Source of the DNA: Paramacrobiotus metropolitanus
Taxonomy: Eukaryota; Tardigrada; Eutardigrada; Parachela; Macrobiotidae
Assembly (NCBI RefSeq): GCF_019649055.1
Contig: NW_026570329.1
Span: 310,001-374,000 of the forward strand
Length of the DNA: 64,000 nucleotides
Reading direction: 5' to 3'
Under the pieces are notes generated by a model. The model was not told where the DNA came from. It ran no database searches and saw only the letters and a list, made by a program, of their open reading frames with translations. A program made the translations under genes and the position numbers. Shown piece after piece: positions 24,028 through 34,328 of the stretch; position 1 is the first letter of the stretch, and the number at the start of each line of letters is the position of its first letter.

Positions 24028-26868
24028 CAATCAACGAAACAGGATTATCTCTTTGAATGGATTCGAATTCAATATCGCGTTCAAGTTCAGCACAATAGGA
24101 TAAGGGCCAATGTCGCTAAAAATGGACTGGATTCTAAGGCACCGGAGAATCCGCGTATTGCGACGTACGGCGCCGCATCCTGGTTGTTAAGCGAGCACAT
24201 GTTCTGTGTATAGTGGCATATCCGCCGAATCAGTCGCCCAACTTACTGACAAGGGCTACAAAACGGCGGAGGACTTGGCCTTTTTGGCTAAGGTCAGGAA
24301 ATTCCCTGATAATCTGGATTTTATTACGAATTCCCGGGACCGGGATCGCGTTGAAGTTTTCGCCGCACAGCAAGCCGCTGGATCATCACCGCTGATCGTG
24401 CCACCAGGTGACCTTTCTCCGGCAGATTTACGCATCAAATTGTCTGGCATTCAACGGAAATCCGTTGTTCGCGGTCGTTCCCCAACACGGAGCATCGGGA
24501 AGCGCCATCAGTCTGCTTCAGGTGAGGAAAGTGTAGAGCGATCTGTTAGTCCTTGCCGCAGCTCAAGCGAATTTTCGCATATTCCCGACCACGCTCGAAG
24601 TATAGCCAGACCACATACCTATGCGTTTGTAAGAGCAGCCCATAAGGCTCATAAGGATTTAAAGCCACACGAAATTACGTGTGACGAACTGTTTGCCGGT
24701 AACATCAGGGCGCCCTAACTTTGGCTCGAAAGAGTAATGTACCTGCATCTCTTATTGAATTCTTGGAATACCAAGAATATTTAGCGCGAAAGCGCTGCGT
24801 TTACAGGGACGACGCGGTTCTCGGGTTCGATTGCGAATTTCGCATGGAAGCCGACATCGAAGGGTTGTCTCTGGGTGACATTTCCCGTCGCGACTCAACA
24901 GCTGATGCCCATTTTCGGCGGATTCTCGCCGATCCTCGGATTCCCGAGGCAAAAGCCGCTAACCCTCTTTTCGTTCAGGACGTCCGGACACCGTAAAACG
25001 CCGTTTCCCCAACTACTGCTGCTACAACTACAACGACCAGAAACCGTGTCTCGAGACGCCGTGCCACTATCCCCACGTCTGCGGATTTTGCGGGAAGCAT
25101 CACCGTGCCACGGCTTGCGCAGAGCGACCAAGCACCAGCAGAGGCTGACCTTCCGAACCCGCCTCCTGTTCATCTCCGGGATCACGGACTTCTTACCTTC
25201 TCACCGCATGACCTCTACCGACTACCTAACCCGGATCCTCCGCTGCCCATACCTAACTACTGCGAATCAACCGTTACGACGGATTCCTCTCTTCGCTCTG
25301 ATGTTATAACCGATATTGTTTATGACCCGGATTTGTTGTTACGTTGTACTCTTACTCAAAGCCTGTCTGTTTGGGAGGCTGAACTTTCAGCTGACCCAGA
25401 TAAAAAGTTTTTGTTGAATGGCATTGCAAATGGCTTTTCTGTTGTAAACGATGTTCAATGTGTTTCGCCGGCTGACTGCAAAAATTACCAAAGCGCACTT
25501 TGTTCCGACAATAAACCTTTCATGGATGCAATATTTCTTGAAGAAATTCAACTTGGTCGTTTGGTAGAACAACATGAAAAGCCACTTCGTATTAACGCAA
25601 TCGGAGCCGTCAGAAAGTCAGATGCGTCAGCATTACGTCCCATCACCGACTGCAGTAGACCGTCTGGTGACTCGTTAAATTCTTACATACTTCCGGAAAA
25701 ATTCCATTTCCAGTCAGTTGACGATGTACTGCAATTAAGCAAACCCGGCGTGTTTTACGCCGTTGTTGACATCAAAGCGGCATATCGGGATGTCCCAATC
25801 TCACCCTTACACCGAACACTGCAAGGCCTTCGATGGACATTTGCCGGATCAGTGGAGAAGTATTACGTCGACTGCTTTCTTTGTTTTGGGTTGTCAAGTG
25901 CACCTAGTATTTTTCACAGGATTTCCTGTGCCATTGTGCGCATGATGCAGCGCCGTGGTTTTGCCATTGTGTCCTACTTGGACGATTTTTTGGTGCTTGG
26001 AGACACATTTGACAGCTGCGCACTCGCAAAAGCCGTCCTAATTTTTTTTGCTCGAATCACTGGGTTTCGCCGTGAAATTCGAAAAAGTCCAAGGACCGTC
26101 CACCCGCATAAAATTCCTTGGTTTGGTCATCAACTCAGTGTTGTGCCGGTTGGAATTACCAACCGACAAACTCCACGCACTGCAGGATAGCGCCTTTATG
26201 TTGTCGCACCGAGCAAAGGTCACCCGGCTGGAACTGGAGAAATTTTTGGGCCACATTTCATTTGCCTCACGCGCAATTTACGGTGCGCGGACTTTCTCCA
26301 GGATGTTCATCGATTGCATTTCCGCCTTGAAAAGCGCAAACCACCGAACTCGCATCACAGTCCCGCTGCAAAAAGAATTTCGCTGGTGGTTTCAGTTCGC
26401 TTCCGGCATGAACGGTCTCATCCCCTGCTCTCTAGGGTTACTTCGGCCGGAAATAACTTTTAGCACCGATGCTTCGTTTAGCGGCTTCGGTGCTGTATTC
26501 GGTGACCTTGGCTACTGGGATCGTGGGATCCTCTATCATTACCGCCTGTCGTGTTGAACAAATGCTGGTTGCCTACGCCGGTTTTTGGACGCATCGGTGG
26601 CGAGCAACGTCAACTTCCTCGAGCTCATTTGTGCTTGTGTTGCGGTCCTCGTTTGGTCCCCGCTATTTCACCAGTACGGTCATTATCGAATCCGATAACG
26701 CCGCGACTGTTGCCTTCCTCAACCGAGGATGTTCCCGCAATGCGTTTGGAATGTTGTGGTTGAAACTTATTTTTTACGCGTCTATAAAATTCGATTTTAG
26801 AATCCGCGCTCATCACCGGCCCGGAGCAACCAACACCGCAGCAGATGCTCTTAGTCGGGTGCTTGAGT
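24028..26868 (+). mobile_element. Tyrosine-recombinase retrotransposon, partial copy 1 (gag, RT, RNase H)
   Basis: The element starts near 24,122 with terminal repeat A1 (ATGGACTGGATTC...TATAGTGG, to 24,216). The 5' leader and gag start are deleted there. Gag is spread over three frames (24,206-25,140) and ends in a Cys/His cluster (CCYNYNDQKPC...HVCGFCGKHHRATAC) typical of DIRS-group gag. Reverse transcriptase follows (25,105-26,190; VDIKAAYRDVPI, catalytic YLDD at 25,974-25,985), then frame-shifted RNase H (TDASFSGFGAVFG; ESDNAATVAF; HRPGATNTAADALSR at 26,812-26,857). It stops abruptly at the start of copy 2 and lacks the recombinase. The frame shifts mean it is inactive or poorly sequenced. 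The first 94 bases (24,028-24,121) are flanking sequence that also precedes copy 2. Confidence 0.75.
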
Positions 26869-26875
26869 CGACACC

Positions 26876-29415
26876 AATCAACGAAACAGGATTATCTCTT
26901 TGAATGGATTCGAATTCAATATCGCGTTCAAAGTTCAGCACAATAGGATAAGGCCAATGTCGCTAAAAATGGACTGATTCTAAAGGCACCGGAGAATCCG
27001 CGTATTGCGACGTACGGCGCCGCATCCTGGTTGTTGCTGAGCACATGTTCTGTGTATAGTGGTGTGTCTATATAAGTGCGAGCGGTAGCATTCTGCGCTG
27101 TTGTTCACAGTTGTTTGCAGTTAAGAAAATTTTAAAAATTTTTTTACAGTTAAGTTTGGCCAGTGACCTTTAGCAGCGTTCTGCATAAATCGTCAGTTAT
27201 TATTTTATACAGACGTCTGTTATCTTCATCATTCCCCCTGCTACTGTGGAATCAGCTCGCACGTTTACCTACGTAAAGGTCACCCGGCTGGAACTGGAGA
27301 AATTTTTGGGCCACATTTCATTTGCCTCACGCGCAATTTACGGTGCGCGGACTTTCTCCAGGATGTTCATCGATTGCATTTCCGCCTTGAAAAGCGCAAA
27401 CCACCGAACTCGCATCACAGTCCCGCTGCAAAAAAAAATTTCGCTGGTGGTTTCAGTTCGCTTCCGGCATGAACGGTCTCATCCCCTGCTCTCTAGGGTT
27501 ACTTCGGCGGAATAACTTTTAGCACCGATGCTTCGTTTAGCGGCTTCGGTGCTGTATTCGGTGACCTGGCTACTGGGATCGTGGGATCCTCTATCATTAC
27601 CGCCAGTCGTGTTGAACAAATGCTGGTTGCCTACACCGGTTTTGGACGCATCGGTGGCGAGCAACATCAACTTCCTCGAGCTCATTTGTGCTTGTGTTGC
27701 GGTCCTCGTTTGGTCCCCGCTATTTCACCGAAGTACGGTCATCATCGAATCCGATAACGCCGCGACTGTTGCCTTCCCAACCGAGGATGTTCCCGCAATG
27801 CATTCGGGATGTTGTGGTTGAAACTTATTTTTTACGCGTCTATAAAATTCGATTTTAGAATCCGCGCTCATCACCGGCCCGGCGCAACCAACACCGCAGC
27901 AGATGCTCTTAGTCGGGTGCTTGAGTCAAATAAGTTTGTTAACACCTTTACCGGCATGTACCCGCGTTTCCGTGAATTTTCGTTACCAGGAAACACTACT
28001 TCCAGGTATCCTCATGTCGGCTCTGGAGCATCGATCGAAAAGTTTGCGGAAACGATCCATGACTCCCTCTACACATGGCAGACGCGTGAGAAGCAGTGGT
28101 CTCGATATCTTCAGTTTTGCAAACAATTCAATTTACTTGCCTTGCCAGCTTCCGTCGACACTGTACGCCTATACATCGCGCATCTCTCCGACGAATTGGA
28201 ATTCAACACTGTTTCTAATTATGTCTCGGCATTAGTTCCTTTTCACCACGAGCACAATCTCGAAGCCCCAGATTTGTCACATTTCTCCATCAAGGAATCA
28301 TTGGCAGGTCTTCGTCGTTCTCGCCACCTTGCCCCGAATCGTCGTGACCCCATCTCTCCTTGCCATTTGCGCACGATTCATAAGAATCTGCATTGTTTGC
28401 CGCTCGCTTTGAGAAAAACGTTCTGGGCGGCTTGCCTGGTAGCATTCTTCTCCCTCCTTCGTTCATCAAATTTGTTTTTCCGGCGGAATAACAGCGCAGC
28501 TCTTCGAACCAAGGACCTTCAGTACCGGAAGTCAGAAGCGACTTTGCGCGTAAAGCCTTAAAGAATATGAAACACAAAGACGCTGAACTCATCGTACCGC
28601 TCCCTGTAGTCAACGGCAGCTGTTTTGCCCAGTTCGGCCATTCGCAGCGCTCAGAAATCTGTGCGACCGCGCGACCACGATTTCTTGTTTAGTTATAGGG
28701 TTGGCGAAACCGTTAAACCTTTAACCTCGAATGAATTTAACAAATTACTTCGGAAAACACTGGAAAGCGGTGGCGTGTCGGACGTCTCACGGTTTTCCGC
28801 TCATTCCTTTCGGAGGGGAGCCGCTACATTTTCCTCGTCTGTTGGCCTATCGGAAAATTCCTTGAAAGCTCAAGGGAATTGGAGAAGCGACTGCTACAAG
28901 CAGTACATCAGCCGTGATGTCGACTTCCGCCGAGAATTCGCTTCCGGAATTGCGACAGCCCTCACTTTGCAACGGTAAATTTAGCCGTGCTGTTGCTTCC
29001 GCATTGTTCCTTGTTTGTTTGGCTTGGGCTTGGGGCCGCTTCCACAATGTATCGGCATATCTGCCCAATGGAATAAAGTTCCGAGCCCAGAGTAGCTGTT
29101 TCGCGTGGCGCGTTGAGAAGCAATGGACTGGATTCTAAGGCACCGGAGAATCCGCGTATTGCGACGTACGGCGCCGCATCCTGGTTGTTAAGCGAGCACA
29201 TGTTCTGTGTATAGTGGTGTGTCTATATAAGTGCGAGCGGTAGCATTCTGCGCTGTTGTTCACAGTTGTTTGCAGTTAAGAAAATTTTTTTTTTGTTGTT
29301 GTTGTTTTGTTCGATGGCTTGGGGCCGCTTCCGGCCAATGTATCGGCATATCTGCCCAATGGAATAAAGTTCCGAGCCCAGAGTAGCTGTTTCGCGTGGC
29401 GCGTTGAGAAGCAAT
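26876..29415 (+). mobile_element. Tyrosine-recombinase retrotransposon, partial copy 2 (5' repeat, RT end, RNase H, recombinase, 3' split repeats)
   Basis: Begins with the same flank and A repeat as copy 1 (about 26,876-27,063). It then has the leader missing from copy 1 (TATATAAG promoter-like box and a C-rich stretch) but jumps at about 27,277 from the start of an ORF to the end of RT. RNase H (27,530-27,930) and a tyrosine recombinase follow (about 27,930-28,975). The recombinase shows the first catalytic Arg in LLRSSNL (about 28,455), HSFRRG (28,802 on) and the C-terminal tyrosine region (CYKQYI, about 28,892-28,909). One frame shift occurs near 28,550. The 3' end has the order B1 (about 29,027-29,123), A2 (about 29,125-29,283), B2 (29,314-29,415), the split direct repeats of Ngaro/PAT-type elements. 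Confidence 0.75.
29027..29415 (+). repeat. Split direct repeats B1-A2-B2 at the retrotransposon 3' end
   Basis: B1 and B2 share GGCTTGGGGCCGCTTCC through GCGTTGAGAAGCAAT over about 100 bases. A2, between them, matches A1 at 24,122 and 26,967 and includes a TATATAAG box. In this retrotransposon group such repeats template circular intermediates that the recombinase inserts. Confidence 0.75.
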
Positions 29416-31399
29416 GCCAGAGAGTACTCTTTCAACCGCCTCTTTTGGTGTTCTACTGGACTGACCGACAGAGGCTTCCCATTGCTTGCCAGCTGTAACA
29501 TAGCGCTGTCTGCAACTTCTTGTGTAACGAACGACAGTGAACGTGAAAATAACTCTTTTATTTTGTTAATAATTTAAAAGCCTTTTATTAGGTTGTAGGT
29601 CAGCGCTCCATCGAACAAGATGTGAAACAAGGATATAGAAATTTTGCTGTTTCACCGGACACCCCTCGACTTAATAAGAAAATCATAATAATTTACAGGA
29701 GCATAACATCGAAGCTTGCGACCAGACATATGATTCGTATTGATTCTTTTGACATACGCTATATGACCATAATGCAGCTAATGACGTATCAAGTGCAGTG
29801 TCTGAAAACAAACCACGTAAAATGATCAGCGATTGCATAGTCGACTGACGTTTTCTTCCAAACCTGATTTTTATCATCCCTATAAACTATGCTGAAAGCG
29901 TACTTTGACCCCTGGCAAACGAATAACCGTCTGTTTCACTGTGCAGTCTTTTAGAAGGGATACTAGCTGACGCATTTGTAAAGAAATTTGTTGATAAAAG
30001 CAGGAATCCGGTCTACTTATCCGACAATCGATCATGCTTTCCCAGTTGCAAAGTAAAAAGGAATATCGTAGCGCCTTTCTGCGCAACGTGGTAGCGACAT
30101 CAAGGTAATCAGAAGAACTGCATACGAATAGTGATGGTTTCTTTTCTCTTCGTTTTAAACTTTTAGTTGCGCTCTTCATACCCGAATAGTATACACCAGA
30201 TATTACTTCACCGTTCTATCGGTACTACACGGGGCCAGTTTATCGCTACTTTTGCCCAACCCTCTGACTTTGCATTCAGTTTAAAATATGTTCACAATAT
30301 CTGATTAAGGAAATCAAAATCAGCTGCAGGTTCGCTAATACACATTTGATATGCCTGAGTCTTGTCAATATCAGCCCGTGCAAATATACAAAGCAAATAA
30401 TTAGTGCCTCTTCATTGTGAAAATTGACTGTGCTTACTTAGCTTATTAGTAAATAAAGAAAATTTCGGAATATAAAATTGAGGTTGCAAATTAGACATAC
30501 TATTACGTACTCGCCTTACTGTGACCGCAGAATTACGAAACAACAGTTTACCGGCTAGATCAATGTTTGAAACTTGATCACCTCGAAATTTTGGAAGATC
30601 AACCGGTTTCGAAGTCCAAACGCGTATTTTTCCAAACCGTGATTTTATGGTTTTAATAAACAATGTTGACCAGGCTTTTACCTATAGGACAGTGAATAAC
30701 CGGCACTTTTTCGCTGTTAAACCTCGTAGAAATGATAGTAGCTGACGCAATGATGAACACGTTTACTCGAAACTAGCTTCACCAGGAAGCCGGTCTATTT
30801 ATCTGACATCCGATCATGTTTCAATAAACGATCATGTTTTCAATCACGCCCTTGCTCTGCGTGACCATAGCGTCAGGATCTGAAGGATTACATATAAAAG
30901 TGAAGATACCTTATTTTCAAACGCACTGCGGTTTAATTTATAAGCTTCACTCTGCATATTACTGATATTAGTACGTGGAAAGTAGTAATTTATTGACAAA
31001 CTATACCAGGAGAAAAATTGCGGCTATTGCAGTTGCAGGTTTGTCCATAAGTCGTATGCTCAGGAATGAACTGTAGGGTAAAACCGTATGCATAATATTA
31101 CTCTGTTGTACTAAAATATTATTATGTAGCCTGTACCTTACGCGGGCCGAACGGGATTCTGCGCAAAACTAGGTTAGCACAGTTTAGCAAAATAAAGTGT
31201 ACAGCGCTGAATATTAAAGTTATTAGAAATTTTAAGCGCCAACCAAAACACTTTTCGTGGTGAAGAAAATGACGCTTCCAAATTACGCTTAAGGTACAGA
31301 TTTAGTACAGATTTAATTTAATTTAATTGCAATCAGAGCAGGTAGCCCATTTCCGGCTAGGTTGACAGTCTAGCATGGGATTTTAAACCTGGCTGAACA
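29416..31399. promoter_or_regulatory. Two orphan copies of the family-A upstream module
   Basis: At about 29,822-30,131 and 30,553-30,905 the family-A upstream sequence recurs: GATCAGCGATTGCATAGTC or relatives, CAAACCTGATTTTTATC or relatives, GCTGACGCA, the box CAGGAAGCCGGTCTATTTATC...CGATCATG (30,783-30,820), and TATAAA (30,893-30,898). No signal-peptide exon follows the first copy. After the second, only a lone fourth exon remains, at 32,281. A leader-exon-like block ending GCAGGTTTGT lies near 31,040. The rest of the stretch holds nothing I recognise. Confidence 0.55.
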
Positions 31400-32011
31400 T
31401 CAAGAGTTATTGTCGAGCATATAGCATCCAATAACCAAGAATTTAGAAAAAACAGGCAGATAACAGAGCGGCTTTAAAACACGACAGAGAACGTAAATTA
31501 AGAGCATCACTATCAGAACGGTATATTTTATCCAAAGTTTATTCAGCCTCCACGCGAGAGTTGCTTCTCCAGTTTTCGTCCTCGCCTGCGTTTTGATGGT
31601 CGGGCGGCTGTCCTGCCGCAAGTTGTACGGCTTCTTCGGCTCATCGAATACAATCATTTCCGCGACGTACGTGGGGACGTTGAAGGTCACAGGATGCCGG
31701 ATCTTGTACAGCCAACAGGCTTCCTGGTGCTTCCATCTGGTGAACAACGGCAGTATCCCGAATTGGTCCATTAGTTTCGTCACTGGCGTTCTCGGGTAAT
31801 TCGCGATCGCCCGAACAGCGTTTCGTTGTGCAACAGCTAACTTCTCCCGCAAGGACGCAGACGCTCCGTTCCACACAGTAGAACAGTAGTCCAGGTGAGA
31901 CTGGACAAATGCGTAAAAAAGCCCAATGCGTTGAGAATCACACAGACCGTCTTTTGCACGATTAATGAGGGCAATTCCATGACTAACGCTTTTATGGACC
32001 TTATTATAATG
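31400..32011 (-). mobile_element. 3' coding fragment of a LINE (non-LTR) retrotransposon
   Basis: A minus-strand frame reads INRAKDGLCDSQ, then YAFVQSHLDYCSTVWN, AVRAIANYPRTPVTKLMDQ and ILPLFTRWKHQEACWLYKI. This is the typical post-catalytic part of LINE reverse transcriptases (the DYCS.VW segment, then the nY..P....L....G.LPL..R segment). Only the C-terminal part is present, as in 5'-truncated insertions. Its upstream end stops at the perfect hairpin at 31,974-32,056. It lies where exons 1 to 3 of the F copy would be expected. Confidence 0.75.
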
Positions 32012-32056
32012 TTCGGCCCATTATAATAAGGTCCATAAAAGCGTTAGTCATGGAAT
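31974..32056. repeat. Perfect 38-bp inverted repeat with 7-base loop
   Basis: Left arm 31,974-32,011 and right arm 32,019-32,056 are exact reverse complements; the loop is TTCGGCC. The left arm is LINE coding sequence and the right arm is its inverted copy, where the LINE homology ends. Confidence 0.95.
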
Positions 32057-32280
32057 ATTTGCTTACAAGTACTAGTGCTTTAAAAACCTCGCAAGCGCTT
32101 CAGTGCGCACATGCATCTGTTTTGCGACCTTTGGTTACCCACACAGAATAGCTTATTTTCGTATTATATAGTTCTATGGGATAAAAACACCATTTTGTCC
32201 TAAAAGAGTAGTAATACAAGATATACACGCGGATAACGTATAACATCTAAAATTTTACTAGACTCTTGCAGTTCGTTTCA

Positions 32281-32611
32281 GATGAACGCCGTTATCGCTC
32301 AAAAACAGGCTTTAGAACAGCAGTTGTTCGAGCTAAAAATGCAGCTCGAGGAGGAAAGGAATCTGATGTCGGCAATCACCGAGTTATACGACAAAATTTC
32401 CACCTTTTTAGGCCATTCACAAAACCTTATGCAAAGAATTAAATCCATTGAGCTTGTGATAGCGCCCCTGGAGCGGATTTCGGAAAAGTTGATAGCATTC
32501 ACCAGCGACCAACTGGCTGGAGACGACATGGACAAAGCTTTGCGCCGTACGCGTCAACACATCAGCAATCTCAAGGAAAAATTTGCCATAGTATCCGTTG
32601 TTTCTTCTTAA
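32281..32611 (+). pseudogene. F: lone fourth exon of family A
   Basis: After a clean acceptor (TTTCAG, 32,275-32,280) the frame reads MNAVIAQKQALEQQLFEL and continues with ELVIAPLERISEKLIAF. It is clearly the last exon of family A. The end is frame-shifted: LKEKFAIVSVVSS replaces the LKEKLPQYPLFFLNH seen in sister genes, and the expected residues appear in the next frame. No exon 1, 2 or 3 precedes it; a LINE fragment and orphan promoter modules are found instead. I read it as the remnant of a gene whose front was lost, possibly during the LINE insertion. Confidence 0.8.
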
Positions 32612-34328
32612 TCACTTTCTTCCGTAATCTCTTTGGAGCATGAATATCGTGCATTCTTTTCCATGCTTTAAATCTATTACATGACGTATTCTTAAATTTT
32701 CTCATCTTATTTTAAGAACGCTTTAATCGAATTTTCATCAACTTAAGCGCTCAAATTTGTTGTATCGTTATTACAATACTTTGAAAGACGAAGTGGTAGC
32801 TTGCCCGTTTATTTTGATTAATATTTACTTCCGCAAAACGAAAAAAGACACTGTCATCACTCTACATGTATTGAATTAGTTTATTATCACAGTCCAGAAG
32901 GAAACAGAAGGATTCTACTCTTTTGTGAAGCATAAACACAGAGAAAATTAGAAAGTTGTTTCAAAGTTGCGTTTGGTGAGGTTTTAACTTTAAGGTCGCC
33001 ATTTCACTAGATCTGTCCACTTGTCCCGTTAGAGCAAGTCGGGCCGGTACATTTTTTTCGGGCCTCAATGCAATTCCGCCTTTCGGGCCTCCAAATTCTT
33101 GCAACATTAATGCCATAGCGTTTCGGCTTCGATAGACCTTATTCCATGCATAATAACTGCTCGTACAGTCTTTCAAAGTGGCCCCCAGTTATTACAAATT
33201 CCACCAACCGATTTTCTTCCGGTTGTTCACTTTACCCAATTCAGCATAGGTTATTCTGTACATAGTGCGTACTGTGGTTGGAGTTTCATATTTCTTAAAC
33301 CGTTTTCTTGCGCTGCGTCGTTAAAGAAACAGTGGCGAAACAACTAGGCCATGCCACACCATGATTATTGATTACTGCACTTAACGCCAAACACGTGCGG
33401 CTGCGCTGTCGCTGTGCAAATGGCACATCTGTACAATGAGATTACCTAACGACAGTTGTCAAAAATAAATGCACCGATCGGGTTAAACATCTGCATTAAA
33501 TCCAATCAAAATTATTTTGCGTCGTCATGATGGCCACTTTGAACGACCATCGTACGGGTGGGTGTACATTTGTAGCCGGCAAGAATGTTAACATGTAAAC
33601 TATCAACGCGTTGACAAGTTTGTCGGGCCCAAACGTTGAGTTGATGCTAACATTTCTGACGGGCGAAAGCGTTAAAAATTGGAATATACATTTGCATACT
33701 GTGTATACCTTTGTTCTGACAATTTTTAGGCTTATTACTATTAACTTTATTTTCAATTTCACGGCAAGAACCAGACACTACTGCTTAAAAATTAAATTAG
33801 GAGGCAATACCAAAACAACCAATACTGTCAATGGTTAACGTTATCATACGGTTTAACACGTGTCAAAGTGCCGCCGTACTATCACGAACAACGGCGGTGC
33901 TGAACGCGATTCACAAACGAACTCGAACGCGATTCACCTGTTTTTGCCGAAATTCTAGAAGCTAAAAAACTGATAGTACCTTCGTCGATTCGCTCAGCAC
34001 TGCATTTGCGCAAAACTTTCTTTTCTATGAGATTAATAAAATTTGCGCTTTACACTAGCTGAAAAAACTGTCGTTGACTATGAAAACTGAGATTTATTTC
34101 CGCAGGCTTGAATATTAGTTGAAGGCGTCTCTTCGCCCGGCTAATTATACTGTATCGCCGTGTGTACGCTGTTTTATGTCGATTCAATAAGGGTTTAGTA
34201 CAGTAACTTACATTGTTAGTTTGACCAAAAAAAACAGTGCCCAGTCTTTGAAATGGACAACTAAACGACATTTTTAGCCAAAAAAGTCACTTCAAAATGA
34301 ATCAGTCATGGCTTGATTTCACAAAGAA
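32612..34328. other. Intergenic, nothing recognised
   Basis: AT-rich. The open stretches near 33,000 and 33,600 have no family features. A short repeat (GAACGCGATTCAC, twice near 33,900-33,938) is the only pattern noted. Confidence 0.4.
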
